DNA from: Nioella ostreopsis
GTDB taxonomy: Bacteria; Pseudomonadota; Alphaproteobacteria; Rhodobacterales; Rhodobacteraceae
Reading direction: 5' to 3'
Assembly: GCF_004000255.1 (NCBI RefSeq)
Contig: NZ_RCIQ01000005.1
Span: 62,001 to 126,000 of the forward strand
Length of the DNA: 64,000 nt
Made by a program: the position numbers and the translations under genes. The notes under the pieces are model-generated. The model searched no databases. It was not told the DNA's origin and worked only from the letters and a program-made list of their open reading frames with translations. Each line of letters begins with the position of its first letter. Within the stretch, counting starts at the first letter, position 1. Below are positions 40,510 to 49,690 of the stretch, piece after piece.

Positions 40510-42557
40510 TCGCTTCCCCTTATCACGTCGAGGAACGCCGGTCCGAAGCGTTCCACCTTCAAATCCCCCATGCCCTGGATCCGCGCGAGGTCTTCCAGCG
40601 TATCCGGGCGGCGCTCGGCGATCTGGCGGATCGTGGAATGGGTGCAGGAGAGGTATTTCTCCGTCCCCATCTCACCCCGTGCCAGACCCACCTGCGCCTG
40701 CATCAATTGGTCGAATATAGCGCCCGCGTCGCGCCCGGCCAGTTTGCGGCGCTGCGGATGGGCCGCCTGCGGCGTTTCGCCGGTGATCACTTCCAGAAAG
40801 GTCGCGCCGTAGCGATCCAGCTTGGTGGCCCCGACGCCGCCAACCTTTGCCATCTGGTCGAGTGTCGCGGGCCGGGTTTCAGCCATCTCGATCAGCGTCT
40901 TGTCGGTGAAGATCACGTAAGCCGGAACCCCGGCCTCCTCCGCCAGCGCCCGACGCTTGGCCTTGAGGGCCGACAGCAGGGGTGCGTCCTCCTCGCTGAC
41001 CAGCATCTTCACCGCCGGGCGGCGCGCGGCCTTGCGGATCGTGTCGCGACGCAGCGTGATGCCTTCCTCGCCGCGCAGGATGGGCCGCGCCTTGTCGGTC
41101 ATGAACAGCGCGCCGTGGCGGTCGGGGTCAGGGCGCACCAGGTCATGGGCCGCCATCTGCCGGAACACCGCCTGCCAGCCGCGCCGGTCGAACTCGGTAC
41201 CGACACCGTAGGTGGGCAAGGCGTCATGGCCCCTCTGGCGGACCTTGTCCGTATCTGCACCGATCAGGATGTCGATCAGATGCCCCGCACCGAAGCTTTC
41301 GCCAGTGCGCAGCATCGCCGAGAGCGCCTTTTGTACGGCAACACCGCCCTCAAACAGGTCGGGCGGATCATTGCACATATCGCAATTGCCGCAGGGCTCC
41401 GGGTCTTCGCCGAAATAACCGAGCAGCACCTGACGGCGGCAACCCGTGGCCTCGGCCAATCCAAGCAGCGCATTGAGCCGGGCATGATCGGCGGATTTTC
41501 GATCTGGCGGCGCGAGCCCTTCGTCGATCTGCTGGCGGCGAAAGCGGATGTCGTCGGGGCCGAAGAGCGTCAGCGTGTCGGCGGGCGCGCCGTCACGGCC
41601 CGCGCGGCCGATTTCCTGATAATAGGCTTCGATGGATTTGGGCAGGTCCGCATGGGCCACCCATCGGATATCGGGTTTGTCCACGCCCATGCCGAAGGCG
41701 ATGGTGGCCACCACGATCAGCCCGTCCTCCTGCGCGAAGCGGGTTTCGACGTGGCGACGGTCCCCGGCCTCCATGCCGCCATGGTAGTGGCAGGCCGTGT
41801 GCCCGGCCTCGCGCAGCGCCTGCGCCAGCGTCTCGGTCTTGGCCCGCGTGCCGCAATAGACGATGCCGGATTGCCCCTTGCGGGCGGCGGCGAAGGCAAG
41901 GATCTGCTGGCGTGGCTGGTTCTTGACGTCGAAGGCAAGGCTGAGGTTGGGCCGATCAAAGCCGCGCAGGAAGGTCTCAGGCGGGTTGGCTTCGCTGAAT
42001 AGCCGCGTGACGATCTCGGCCCGCGTTTCGGTATCCGCCGTGGCGGTGAAGGCGGCCAGCGGCACGTCGAGCGACCGGCGCAGATCGCCGATGCGCAGGT
42101 AGTCGGGACGGAAATCATGCCCCCACTGGCTGACGCAATGCGCCTCGTCCACCGCAATCAGGCTGACGCCCGCACGCGCCAGCATCCGTTCGGTGCCGCC
42201 AGAGGCCAGCCGTTCCGGCGCGATATAAAGCAGCTTGAGCGAGCCATCCTCCAACCCGCGCCAGACCGCATCGGTTTCCTCCTCGGTATTGCCAGAGGTC
42301 AGCGCCCCCGCCTCGACCCCCGCCTCTTTCAGCCCCCGCACCTGGTCGCGCATCAGAGCGATAAGGGGGGAAATGACCACCGTCAGCCCTTCGCGGCACA
42401 AGGCGGGCAGCTGGAAACAGAGCGACTTGCCGCCGCCCGTCGGCATGATCGCCAGCACGTCGCGGCCCGCGGTGACGGCATCCACGATCTCCTCCTGTCC
42501 CGGACGGAACGCGGAGAAACCGAAGACGGAAGATAGCAAATCGGAAGGGGCCGGCAT
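40503..42557 (-). CDS. recQ: ATP-dependent DNA helicase RecQ
   Basis: A 684-residue 3'-5' DNA helicase. Motif I is IMPTGGGKSLCFQLPAL, the DEAH-type box is VDEAHCVSQWGHDFRPDY, and motif VI is QEIGRAGRDG. The zinc-binding subdomain has Cys residues in CRRQVLLGYFGE followed by CGNCDMC. A winged helix and two C-terminal HRDC-like regions follow (about 520-680). ATG 42557 begins just before the usual LLSSVFGFSAFRPGQEEI; the upstream Shine-Dalgarno is weak. Operon with yaaA. Confidence 0.97.
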   Translation of the reverse strand: MPAPSDLLSSVFGFSAFRPGQEEIVDAVTAGRDVLAIMPTGGGKSLCFQLPALCREGLTVVISPLIALMRDQVRGLKEAGVEAGALTSGNTEEETDAVWRGLEDGSLKLLYIAPERLASGGTERMLARAGVSLIAVDEAHCVSQWGHDFRPDYLRIGDLRRSLDVPLAAFTATADTETRAEIVTRLFSEANPPETFLRGFDRPNLSLAFDVKNQPRQQILAFAAARKGQSGIVYCGTRAKTETLAQALREAGHTACHYHGGMEAGDRRHVETRFAQEDGLIVVATIAFGMGVDKPDIRWVAHADLPKSIEAYYQEIGRAGRDGAPADTLTLFGPDDIRFRRQQIDEGLAPPDRKSADHARLNALLGLAEATGCRRQVLLGYFGEDPEPCGNCDMCNDPPDLFEGGVAVQKALSAMLRTGESFGAGHLIDILIGADTDKVRQRGHDALPTYGVGTEFDRRGWQAVFRQMAAHDLVRPDPDRHGALFMTDKARPILRGEEGITLRRDTIRKAARRPAVKMLVSEEDAPLLSALKAKRRALAEEAGVPAYVIFTDKTLIEMAETRPATLDQMAKVGGVGATKLDRYGATFLEVITGETPQAAHPQRRKLAGRDAGAIFDQLMQAQVGLARGEMGTEKYLSCTHSTIRQIAERRPDTLEDLARIQGMGDLKVERFGPAFLDVIRGSEC

Positions 42558-42648
42558 GGGGGACGGTCGGGCTGCTCTGTTGTGTTCTGATTGGCTGGGA
42601 CGGTCGCATATTGTGGTCACGGGGACAAGCACCGCTAGGGGTAGATTC

Positions 42649-42978
42649 CTAAGCTTTGCGCAGATCGACGAGGCCATGCAGGTGGGTCAGTGGCAGTTCT
42701 GGCACGGGTTCGGCCACCAAACCGCCAAACCGTGCCTCATGCACCAGAACGGGGCGGTCATGGATCAGGCACAGAACGCGGGTTGCGTCTTGCCAATCCT
42801 CCTGCCCGCTGATGCGCCAGATCAGCCCGCCGCCAAGCGAGGCATTGGCGAAGTCCAGCGCCTGCCCCTTGCCGGTCCGGGCCAGTCGCAGGCAGCCCTG
42901 ACAGAAATGCCATGGGTATCGGGGAAAGGCCTTTTGCGCTGCACCGCAGCCGGGACAGTGGTGGTCTGGCAGGATCAT
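42649..42978 (-). CDS. Small zinc-ribbon-like protein coupled to a HAD phosphatase
   Basis: A 109-residue protein of unknown function. Two Cys-X2-Cys pairs near the N terminus (HHCPGCG and HFCQGC) suggest a zinc ribbon. The rest is a small mixed domain with LIHDRPVLVHEARFGGLVAE. Its ATG overlaps the stop of the HAD gene upstream (ATGA), so they are translated together. The 91 bases to recQ show no clear terminator. Confidence 0.6.
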   Translation of the reverse strand: MILPDHHCPGCGAAQKAFPRYPWHFCQGCLRLARTGKGQALDFANASLGGGLIWRISGQEDWQDATRVLCLIHDRPVLVHEARFGGLVAEPVPELPLTHLHGLVDLRKA

Positions 42979-43637
42979 TCGGCCGCCTCTGCGAGGCCAA
43001 TCAGCAAGGGCACCGCGAACATGCTGTCGAAGATTTCCGCCCCCGCAGAGGCCAGCCGCGCGCCATCGTCATGGGCGGCATAGCCCAGACAGCGCATCCC
43101 GGCGCGGGCCGCTGCCGTCGCCCCGGTGGCGCTGTCCTCGATCACCACGGCGCGGGAGGGATCCACGCCAAAATGCGCGGCAGCGGCGAGATAAAGGTCG
43201 GGGTCCGGCTTGGCGGTTTTCAGCGTGTGCGCAGAGAAGATCGCCCCCTTGAAGCGGTCGAGCAGACCGTTCTGGCCAAGCGTGATCTGCATCTTGTCCT
43301 CACTGCCGTTCGATCCGACAGCATAGGGAATACGCTCGGCGTCGAGCCGGTCCAGCAGCTCTGGAATGCCCGCGATCACGTCAACCCCTGCACGCAAGGC
43401 CTCATAGGTTTCGGCATAGATTTCATCGACCCAGTCGGCGGGCAGATCCGCCCCCATCCGGCGCGCCTGTTCCCCCACCCCGCGCATGGTGCCGCCGACG
43501 AAGAGCTGCATGCTGCGTTCCAGCGTCATCGGCAGCCCGTGCCGGGTCAGGTTCTCGGCCAGCACCCGGTTCGACACGGTCTCGCTGTCCACCAGCACCC
43601 CGTCGCAGTCGAAGATCACCAGGTCGGGTCGGGTCAT
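42975..43637 (-). CDS. HAD-superfamily phosphatase
   Basis: A 220-residue HAD subfamily IA hydrolase. Motif I is LVIFDCDGVLVDSE with the nucleophile Asp, motif II is VGSNGS, Lys is in TAKPDPDLYL, and motif IV is VIEDSATGATAA. This is the phosphoglycolate phosphatase/beta-phosphoglucomutase/YfbT type, and its substrate cannot be told from sequence. It overlaps rsmD upstream by ATGA and the zinc-ribbon gene downstream. Confidence 0.9.
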   Translation of the reverse strand: MTRPDLVIFDCDGVLVDSETVSNRVLAENLTRHGLPMTLERSMQLFVGGTMRGVGEQARRMGADLPADWVDEIYAETYEALRAGVDVIAGIPELLDRLDAERIPYAVGSNGSEDKMQITLGQNGLLDRFKGAIFSAHTLKTAKPDPDLYLAAAAHFGVDPSRAVVIEDSATGATAAARAGMRCLGYAAHDDGARLASAGAEIFDSMFAVPLLIGLAEAAE

Positions 43638-44206
43638 TCGGGGGCTCCTTCATACCGCAGAATGGTGATCAGCGTGTCGCCATAGCGTCGCTGATCCAGT
43701 TGGTCGCAGCCTTTTGGCGGGGTAGGGGCGGTGTTTTCCTCCCACACGATCAACGCGTCGGGGGCCAGCCAGCCGCCCGCGATCGCCGCAGCCAGCGCTT
43801 TTTCGCCAAGGCCCTTGCCATAGGGCGGATCGAGGAAGATCAGGTCAAAGGGCGGTTGCTGCGCCTCGCCCAGTTTCGTCGCATCGCGGCGGAAGACCTT
43901 GGACGTGCCCTGCGCCGAACACAGCCCGATATTCTCGCGCAGCAATGCCCGCGCCGTGGTGCCGTCATCGACGAAACAGCAGAAGGCCGCGCCGCGCGAC
44001 AGCGCCTCCAGCCCGAGCGCGCCGGTCCCTGCGAAAAGGTCCAGCACGCGGGCGCCGGTCAGCGGTTCGCCATAGCCGCCATTGACCAGCAGGTTGAAGA
44101 GGCTCTCGCGCACCCGGTCGGACGTGGGCCGCAGATGCGCGCCCGCATCGCCCTTGCCGACCGAGGCAAGCCGCTTACCCCTATGGTTCCCTGCGATGAT
44201 CCTCAC
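43634..44206 (-). CDS. rsmD: 16S rRNA (guanine(966)-N2)-methyltransferase
   Basis: A 190-residue SAM-dependent methyltransferase acting on 16S rRNA G966. The N terminus MRIIAGNHRGKRL and LRPTSDRVRESLFNLL are characteristic. The SAM motif is VLDLFAGTGALGLEALSRGA, and the catalytic motif DPPYGKG is in LIFLDPPYGKG. Full length. It sits between an oxidoreductase gene and the HAD gene, overlapping both by ATGA, in a tightly coupled four-gene run. Confidence 0.96.
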   Translation of the reverse strand: MRIIAGNHRGKRLASVGKGDAGAHLRPTSDRVRESLFNLLVNGGYGEPLTGARVLDLFAGTGALGLEALSRGAAFCCFVDDGTTARALLRENIGLCSAQGTSKVFRRDATKLGEAQQPPFDLIFLDPPYGKGLGEKALAAAIAGGWLAPDALIVWEENTAPTPPKGCDQLDQRRYGDTLITILRYEGAPE

Positions 44207-45408
44207 GCTTTCAGCAAGGCCTTCAGTTCGGTGGCGGGGTCGGCCACTGCAGCCTTGTCGGGGGACTTGCCCATGGACAGCAGCCGCTTGCCCACCATGT
44301 AGCCGCGCGGGTCGTTGATGGCATCGACGGCGAGGAACTGGTCGCCCTTGTAGTACCAGAAAGACAGGGTGCCCTCGGCCTCTCGCGTCACGATCTCGTC
44401 GTAGCCGATGTTCAGCCCCGCGATCTGCAGCTTGGTGTCATACTGGTCGGACCAGAACCACGGCTCTGGCACGTAGTGCTTGCCTTCGCCCATGATGTTC
44501 AGCGCCACGCATTCGGCCTGGTCGATGGCATTCTGCACGCTTTCCAGCCGGATGCGGCCGCCCTTGTAGGGGAAAGACGCGCAATCGCCCGCCGCCCAGA
44601 TCGACGGGTTGGAGGTGCGGCCATGGGCATCGGTCCTGATGCCGTTTTCCAGCTCCACTCCCGCCATTTCGGCGGGGCCGGTCGCGGGCAGGATGCCGAC
44701 GCCGACGATCACCATATCGAGCGCCAGGTCGGAGCCATCGGACAGCACAGCACCAGAGACACGACCCTCGCCGGTCAGGTGCGAAAGCCCCACGCCCTCG
44801 CGGATGTCGACGCCATGGGATTTGTGAAGGTCGCGGAAATAGTTGGAGGTCTGAGGCGAGGCCACGCGCTGCAGGATGCGGTCAGCCATTTCGACCAGCG
44901 TCACCTGCATCCCCTTCTTGGAACAGACCGCGGCCGCCTCCAGCCCGATATAGCCGCCGCCCACGATCAGAACCCGTCGGCCTTCGGTCACTTCGGGGGC
45001 CATGGCGTCCACGTCCTTCAGATCGCGCACGGTAAAGACGCCCCCCAGATCGCCGCCAATGCTGGCGGGCAGGCGGCGCGGGATCGAGCCGGTGGTCAGC
45101 GCCAGCTGATCATAGCCGATCGTTTCGCCCCCCACGGTCACGGTTTTGGCCGCCGCATCGATTGCCGTCACCGGCTGGCCGAGCTTCAGCGCAATGCCAT
45201 TGTCGGCGTAAAAGGCCTCGGGCCGCAGGAACAGGCGCTCTTTCTCCATCTCGCCCAGAAGGTAGGCCTTGGACAGCGGCGGGCGCTGATAGGGTGGGGC
45301 GTTTTCCTCGCCGATCAGGGTGATTTGACCCTCGAACCCCGAGGACCGCAGTTTCGCCACCAGCGACGATCCGGCCTGACCGGCCCCGATCACGACGACA
45401 TGTGACAT
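44203..45408 (-). CDS. FAD-dependent NAD(P)H oxidoreductase (ferredoxin reductase family)
   Basis: A 401-residue flavoprotein of the rubredoxin/ferredoxin reductase type. The FAD motif is VVVIGAGQAGSSLVAKL at the N terminus and the NAD(P)H motif is VLIVGGGYIGLEAAAV at about residue 147. The second FAD motif is SIWAAGDCA, and the C-terminal domain follows. Such proteins reduce small iron-sulfur partners of P450s or dioxygenases; no partner gene is adjacent. Divergent from the peroxiredoxin gene across 80 bases. Confidence 0.88.
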   Translation of the reverse strand: MSHVVVIGAGQAGSSLVAKLRSSGFEGQITLIGEENAPPYQRPPLSKAYLLGEMEKERLFLRPEAFYADNGIALKLGQPVTAIDAAAKTVTVGGETIGYDQLALTTGSIPRRLPASIGGDLGGVFTVRDLKDVDAMAPEVTEGRRVLIVGGGYIGLEAAAVCSKKGMQVTLVEMADRILQRVASPQTSNYFRDLHKSHGVDIREGVGLSHLTGEGRVSGAVLSDGSDLALDMVIVGVGILPATGPAEMAGVELENGIRTDAHGRTSNPSIWAAGDCASFPYKGGRIRLESVQNAIDQAECVALNIMGEGKHYVPEPWFWSDQYDTKLQIAGLNIGYDEIVTREAEGTLSFWYYKGDQFLAVDAINDPRGYMVGKRLLSMGKSPDKAAVADPATELKALLKA

Positions 45409-45488
45409 GAATTTCCTCCCGCACTCTGGCAGCAGCCAGCCATTGATCTATATCGCTTGCGTAAACCAATCAGCCCACGAGGAAAACC

Positions 45489-45977
45489 ATGGCGATTAGT
45501 GTCGGTGACAAACTGCCGGAAACCACCTTTCTGATCTTTGACGAGAACGGCCCGCAAGAGGTGCCTCTGGCCCCCAAGCTCCAGGGCCGCAAGGTGGTGA
45601 TCTTCGGTCTGCCGGGCGCATTTACCCGTGGCTGTTCCGCGACGCACCTGCCCAGCTTTATGCGCACTCGCGAAGCGTTCGCGGAAAAAGGCGTGGACGA
45701 AGTCATCTGCATCGCCGTCAACGACCCCTTCGCCATGACCGCCTGGGGCCAGCATACCGGCGCGACCGAGGCAGGGATCACCATGCTGGCCGATTCCGCA
45801 GCCGACTTCACCCGCGCCATCGGGCTGGAGTTCTCGGCCCCTGTCGTGGGGCTCTACAACCGCTGCCAGCGCTTCGCCTTGATGGCCGAGGATGGGGTGG
45901 TCAAGGTGTTGAACCTCGAAGAGGAAGCGGGCGCCTGCAAGCTGACCGTGGGCGAGGAACTGCTGGAAAAGATCTGA
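45489..45977 (+). CDS. Peroxiredoxin (Prx5-type redoxin)
   Basis: A 162-residue thiol peroxidase that reduces hydrogen or organic peroxides. The peroxidatic Cys49 lies in PGAFTRGCSATHLPSF, with the conserved Pro and Thr46 before it. Further features are ICIAVNDPFAMTAWGQH and a C-terminal GACKLTVGEELL whose Cys may resolve the oxidised form. The Prx5 subgroup is usually glutathione- or glutaredoxin-dependent (family knowledge). ATG 45489 with GAGGAAAA upstream. Followed by two hairpins. Confidence 0.92.
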   Translation: MAISVGDKLPETTFLIFDENGPQEVPLAPKLQGRKVVIFGLPGAFTRGCSATHLPSFMRTREAFAEKGVDEVICIAVNDPFAMTAWGQHTGATEAGITMLADSAADFTRAIGLEFSAPVVGLYNRCQRFALMAEDGVVKVLNLEEEAGACKLTVGEELLEKI

Positions 45978-45983
45978 TTGCAT

Positions 45984-46048
45984 CGGGGTTGCCTTATGGC
46001 GCCCCGGTGTTCCAGACCCGCGTCCGGCCGACCTGCCACAGGCCGGAC
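45984..46048 (+). terminator. Two hairpins after the peroxiredoxin gene
   Basis: The first stem pairs GGGGTTGCC with GGCGCCCC around the loop TTAT (about 45985-46006). The second has arms GTCCGGCC (46022-46029) and GGCCGGAC (46041-46048), identical to those after gltB. No long T-tract, so the termination mechanism is uncertain. Confidence 0.45.
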
Positions 46049-46157
46049 TAACCCTGCTCGGCATGGCGCCTCTTCCACCTGTTAGCGTTGACATTGCTGC
46101 ATAGCGGCAATTCAAGCTTGTTGATTGTGCACGTGCAGCATTGGCCTATCTTTCACT

Positions 46158-46181
46158 GTGTCGACGCAATCCGGTGTCGAC
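46158..46181. promoter_or_regulatory. Direct repeat GTGTCGAC before the DUF1127 gene
   Basis: GTGTCGAC occurs at 46158-46165 and 46174-46181, 16 bases apart, each holding the palindrome GTCGAC. A further palindrome TGCACGTGCA lies at about 46129-46138 and a TTGACA hexamer near 46090. A regulated promoter is plausible; the binding protein is unknown. Confidence 0.35.
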
Positions 46182-46200
46182 ATATGAAAGGAGGCTTTTC

Positions 46201-46422
46201 ATGGCCTATGCACTCAGCAACTCCACGCTTCTTGACCGTATCGGCCTGACAGCGCGCATTCAGGATCTTCGTGACACGCTGGCGAAACGCGCCGCGCGCC
46301 GCGCTGTCTACAACAGAACGATGGCCGAACTTCAGGTCCTCAACGATCGCGATCTGGCGGATCTCGGCTTTCACCGCAGCGAGATCCCGCACATTGCACA
46401 ACAGGCCGCCGACATGGCCTGA
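46201..46422 (+). CDS. DUF1127 family small protein
   Basis: A 73-residue basic protein. The C-terminal DUF1127 motif reads LQVLNDRDLADLGFHRSEIP, preceded by an Arg-rich helix (KRAARRAVYNRTMAEL). DUF1127 proteins in alphaproteobacteria have been connected with phosphate or carbon metabolism and RNA-related functions, but the role of this one is unknown. ATG 46201 has a textbook AAAGGAGG, suggesting strong translation. A longer frame to 46141 lacks family similarity. Confidence 0.88.
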   Translation: MAYALSNSTLLDRIGLTARIQDLRDTLAKRAARRAVYNRTMAELQVLNDRDLADLGFHRSEIPHIAQQAADMA

Positions 46423-46509
46423 TGACCAGACATGAGGGGCGGAAATCATGCCCCGATGTCCTGAAATCCGCGGCGCGCCGAAGTCTTGATCGGTGCCGCC
46501 GCAGTTTCC

Positions 46510-46806
46510 CTACCCCGCCAAAGCATCCATCTTCTTTGCCAGCTTTACATCCCGGTCGCTCAGCCCATCCACGTCATGGCTGGTCAGGGTGACATCGACC
46601 GTCTTGTAGACGTTGGACCATTCCGGGTGGTGATTCCATTTCTCGGCCCAAAGGGCGGCGCGTGTCATGAAGCCGAAGGCCTCGATGAAATTGCGAAAGA
46701 CATAGGTCTTGGCGATGGCATCCCGGCCATCGACCATGTGCCAGCCGCTGTCCAGCAGCGGCGCAAGGGCTGCCTCCCGGTCCTCTTCGGTCAGCTTGTC
46801 GGTCAT
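46510..46806 (-). CDS. phhB: 4a-hydroxytetrahydrobiopterin dehydratase
   Basis: A 98-residue pterin-4a-carbinolamine dehydratase. The family motif is FVEAFGFM-like (here [20 protein letters not shown]) followed by [19 protein letters not shown], containing the catalytic His residues. It recycles the pterin cofactor of aromatic amino-acid hydroxylases. No phhA nearby. ATG 46806 overlaps the stop of the upstream acetyltransferase-like gene. Confidence 0.94.
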   Translation of the reverse strand: MTDKLTEEDREAALAPLLDSGWHMVDGRDAIAKTYVFRNFIEAFGFMTRAALWAEKWNHHPEWSNVYKTVDVTLTSHDVDGLSDRDVKLAKKMDALAG

Positions 46807-47993
46807 TCTTGTTCCTCCACCTGCGCTTTGCGGAACGGCCCATAGGCGGTGAGGATCTCGATATCCTCCTCCACCGCGGCGCGTTCCGCCTCCAGATAAT
46901 TCTCCACCGCCTCGGAAAAGCCGGGATCGGCGATCCAATGCAGGGAATGGGTGGGCACCGGCAGATAGCCACGCGCCAGTTTGTGTTCGCCCTGCGCGCC
47001 GGCCTCGACACGGGCAAGACCCCGCGCGATGGCGGCGTCTATGGCTTGATAATAGCACAGTTCGAAATGCAGGCAGGGGTGGTGTTCGGTGCAGCCCCAG
47101 TAGCGCCCGAACAGCACGTCGCGCCCGATGAAGTTCAGCGCGCCCGCCACGGGCACGCCCTCCCGAACCGCCAGCACCAACAGAATGTCGTCGCGCATGG
47201 TTTCCTGCACGAGGTCGAAGAAGCTGCGCGTCAGATAAGGGCTGCCCCATTTACGCGCGCCGGTGTCCTGATAGAAGCGCCAGAACGCATCCCAATGCTC
47301 CGGCCGCAGATCATCCCCGGTCAGAGAGACGATATCCCCCCCGAACCCCTGCGCCTGCGCGCGTTCCTTGCGGATCGTCTTGCGCTTGCGAGAGGACAGG
47401 CTGGCCAGGAAATCATCGAAGCTGCCATAGCCCGCGTTTTCCCAGTGGAACTGCTGTGTGGTCCGCCGAAGAAGGCCGATCCGCGCACCCGCCTCTGCCT
47501 CCTCCTCCGTACAAAAGGTGATGTGCAGCGAGGACAGCCCGTTATCCTCGGCCACCTGCACCGCCCCCTGCACCAAGGCAGCACGGCCCATATCCTCCCA
47601 CCCCGGCCGGGTCAGAAAGCGCCGCCCGGTGGCGGGGGTGAAGGGCACCGCCATCTGCAGCTTGGGGTAATAGCGCCCGCCAGCCCGTTCATAGGCATGG
47701 GCCCAGTTGTGATCGAAGATGTATTCACCCTGGCTGTGCCCCTTGGCATAAAGCGGCGCGGCGGCGATCACCTGCCCCGCTGCCCGCGCCAGCAAATAGC
47801 GCGGCTGCCAGCCAGTTCCCGGCCCGACCGAGCCACTGTCTTCCAGTGCCTTCAGGAACCGGTGCGTCGTGAACGGGTCCACTGGAAAGCCACCATCGGC
47901 AGCTTCCGGGCAGGCACAGGCATCCCACTCCTCTGCCGGAATATCCGACAGGCTGGCAAAGGCCGTGATCTCGATTGCAGTGTGGCCGTCCAT
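46803..47993 (-). CDS. GNAT/FemAB-like N-acyltransferase (DUF482/COG3146)
   Basis: A 396-residue protein of the peptidogalycan/FemAB-like family. It has the typical [48 protein letters not shown] and [21 protein letters not shown]-terminal GNAT-like core with [12 protein letters not shown] and [12 protein letters not shown] follows. Members probably transfer an acyl or aminoacyl group; the substrate is unknown. ATG 47993 gives the usual N terminus, with AGGG upstream. Overlaps phhB (ATGA). Confidence 0.85.
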   Translation of the reverse strand: MDGHTAIEITAFASLSDIPAEEWDACACPEAADGGFPVDPFTTHRFLKALEDSGSVGPGTGWQPRYLLARAAGQVIAAAPLYAKGHSQGEYIFDHNWAHAYERAGGRYYPKLQMAVPFTPATGRRFLTRPGWEDMGRAALVQGAVQVAEDNGLSSLHITFCTEEEAEAGARIGLLRRTTQQFHWENAGYGSFDDFLASLSSRKRKTIRKERAQAQGFGGDIVSLTGDDLRPEHWDAFWRFYQDTGARKWGSPYLTRSFFDLVQETMRDDILLVLAVREGVPVAGALNFIGRDVLFGRYWGCTEHHPCLHFELCYYQAIDAAIARGLARVEAGAQGEHKLARGYLPVPTHSLHWIADPGFSEAVENYLEAERAAVEEDIEILTAYGPFRKAQVEEQE

Positions 47994-48043
47994 GATTGCC
48001 CTGTCATATGTCCCTTCAGAAGATGGGCCTGGGCGCGCGAAGA

Positions 48044-48379
48044 TCAATCATCCGGATCGGGGGACAGCCGGATCAGGCCAAGGCACAGCCCTGCCATGAT
48101 CAGCAGACCAATGGCCCCGGCCAATGGCAAGGCGCTGATACCGTCCTCCGCCATGTAAAGGCCAAGCAGGATCAGCGCCGCCATATCCAGCGTCAGGGCG
48201 GTCGCCGCAGACGTCAGCGCCGTGACAAGCGCCGCGAAGGCCAGCACCGGGATCACAAGCGCGAGGGAGGGTCCATCCACGGCATTCAGAGCCACCCGCA
48301 ACTCCCCCCGGAACGCCGACAGCAGCAACACAAAGGTCAGCACCGCAACAAGGCTGTGGGTCGTGCGCAGGATGGTCAT
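48044..48379 (-). CDS. Small hydrophobic membrane protein
   Basis: A 111-residue protein of unknown function with three to four hydrophobic segments (about residues 8-22, 36-52, 58-76 and 86-104) and a short acidic tail (SPDPDD). It overlaps the end of the glycerophosphodiester phosphodiesterase gene by ATGA, so it is co-translated. This frame is preferred over the alternative at 48048-48395 because of its clean membrane-protein composition and start/stop coupling. Confidence 0.65.
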   Translation of the reverse strand: MTILRTTHSLVAVLTFVLLLSAFRGELRVALNAVDGPSLALVIPVLAFAALVTALTSAATALTLDMAALILLGLYMAEDGISALPLAGAIGLLIMAGLCLGLIRLSPDPDD

Positions 48380-49128
48380 GGAAGATACCCCTCAAATGTC
48401 ACATTATCCGCGATCCGTCGTGCCTCCGCCTCGGCCTCTGGCGAGCGGATCGTCCAGCACAGAACCGGGACGCCACGCGCCTTCAGCGCTGTGACCGCCG
48501 GGTCGGAAAGATCCTTGTGATAATGGCTGATGAAACAGCAACCGCTCTCGTCAAACCCGTCCAGGGCGCGAAACCGGTCCAGTCTTTCCCTGCCCAGTGG
48601 CGCCCATTCCGGATCGTCATAGCTGCCGCTGGTCATCCCGCGCGGCACATCAGGGGCAGCTTTCGCCAAGGCCGCAACCGAGGCGGGGTTGAAGCTCATG
48701 ACCGCAACCGGGCCATCATAGCCTGCCAGATCGGCGGCCACGGCCCGTTCCAGCACGCCATCCACCGGCCCCATGAATCGCGACTGCTCCTTGATCTCCA
48801 GCAGGATCGGCACGCGCCCCGCAACCAGTGTCAGCACCTCGGACAGGCGGGGGATGTAGTCCTCGCTGCCGGTCAGCACAATCTGCCCCAGCTCCTCCGC
48901 ACTGCGTCGCTTCACTTGCCCGGTCTCACCCGTCACCCGGTCCAGCTCATAGTCGTGAAAGACCATGGCCAAGCCGTCCGACGAAATCTGCAGGTCAAGC
49001 TCAAGCCCATAGCCCGCATCGAGCGCCGCCCGGACCGCAGAGAGCCCGTTTTCCGGGCGCTCTCGGGTCAGGTCATGCAGCCCCCGATGCGCGATCGGCG
49101 CAGCCAGGAAGGCAGGATGCAGGCTCAT
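48376..49128 (-). CDS. Glycerophosphodiester phosphodiesterase
   Basis: A 250-residue cytoplasmic GDPD. The active-site region is IAHRGLHDLTRERPENGLSA with catalytic His/Arg and Glu-Asn, then ELDLQISSDGLAMVFHDYEL with the metal-binding acidic residues and second His, and PILLEIKE. It hydrolyses glycerophosphodiesters to glycerol 3-phosphate and an alcohol. ATG 49128 overlaps the RidA gene stop. No signal peptide, so it acts on imported or internal diesters. Confidence 0.92.
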   Translation of the reverse strand: MSLHPAFLAAPIAHRGLHDLTRERPENGLSAVRAALDAGYGLELDLQISSDGLAMVFHDYELDRVTGETGQVKRRSAEELGQIVLTGSEDYIPRLSEVLTLVAGRVPILLEIKEQSRFMGPVDGVLERAVAADLAGYDGPVAVMSFNPASVAALAKAAPDVPRGMTSGSYDDPEWAPLGRERLDRFRALDGFDESGCCFISHYHKDLSDPAVTALKARGVPVLCWTIRSPEAEAEARRIADNVTFEGYLP

Positions 49129-49586
49129 GCGATCTGGAAGATCCCCTCGATCTCCACCGCCACGCCAAGCGGCAGGGAGGCGGCGGAAACGGCCGAGCGG
49201 CTGTGACGACCGGCTTCCCCAAGCGCTTCCACCAGGAAATCCGACGCTCCGTTCACCACCTTGGGCTGGTCGGTGTAATCGGCGGTCGAATTGACAAAGC
49301 CGGTCAGCTTGATCACCCGCACCAACCGGTCCAGATCGCCCCCACAGGCGGCCTTCACCTGCGCCAGCAGGCTGATCGCGCAACGCCGCGCAGCGGCAGC
49401 CCCTTCTTCGGTTGCCATGTCATCGCCGACCTTGCCGGTGATCAACCCGTTTTCGTCGGTGGAGATCTGCCCCGAAACATAGACGATATCGCCCACCACC
49501 ACGAAGGGCACGTAATTGGCCGCCGGGGCCGGGGCATCGGGCAGGGTGACCCCCATCTCGGCCAGTTTGGCCTCAAAATTGCTCAT
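49125..49586 (-). CDS. RidA/YjgF family enamine/imine deaminase-like protein
   Basis: A 153-residue member of the longer YjgF-like subgroup: VVVGDIVYVSGQIS, AAARRCAISLLAQVKAACGG, VIKLTGFVNSTADYTDQPKV and the C-terminal AVSAASLPLGVAVEIEGIF, where Glu near the end matches the family pattern. RidA proteins hydrolyse reactive enamines produced by PLP enzymes. The subgroup lacks the classic Arg105 signature by eye, so activity is not certain. Heads the RidA-GDPD-membrane protein run. Confidence 0.88.
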   Translation of the reverse strand: MSNFEAKLAEMGVTLPDAPAPAANYVPFVVVGDIVYVSGQISTDENGLITGKVGDDMATEEGAAAARRCAISLLAQVKAACGGDLDRLVRVIKLTGFVNSTADYTDQPKVVNGASDFLVEALGEAGRHSRSAVSAASLPLGVAVEIEGIFQIA

Positions 49587-49690
49587 CTCGCACCTCTTCG
49601 CGCTGAGTTTCCGTCGCGCCGCACCCTAGGGGTCTCCCGTTGCCCCGGCAAGCATCCGAACACGCCGCAAAGGGCCTGAATGCGACCTTC

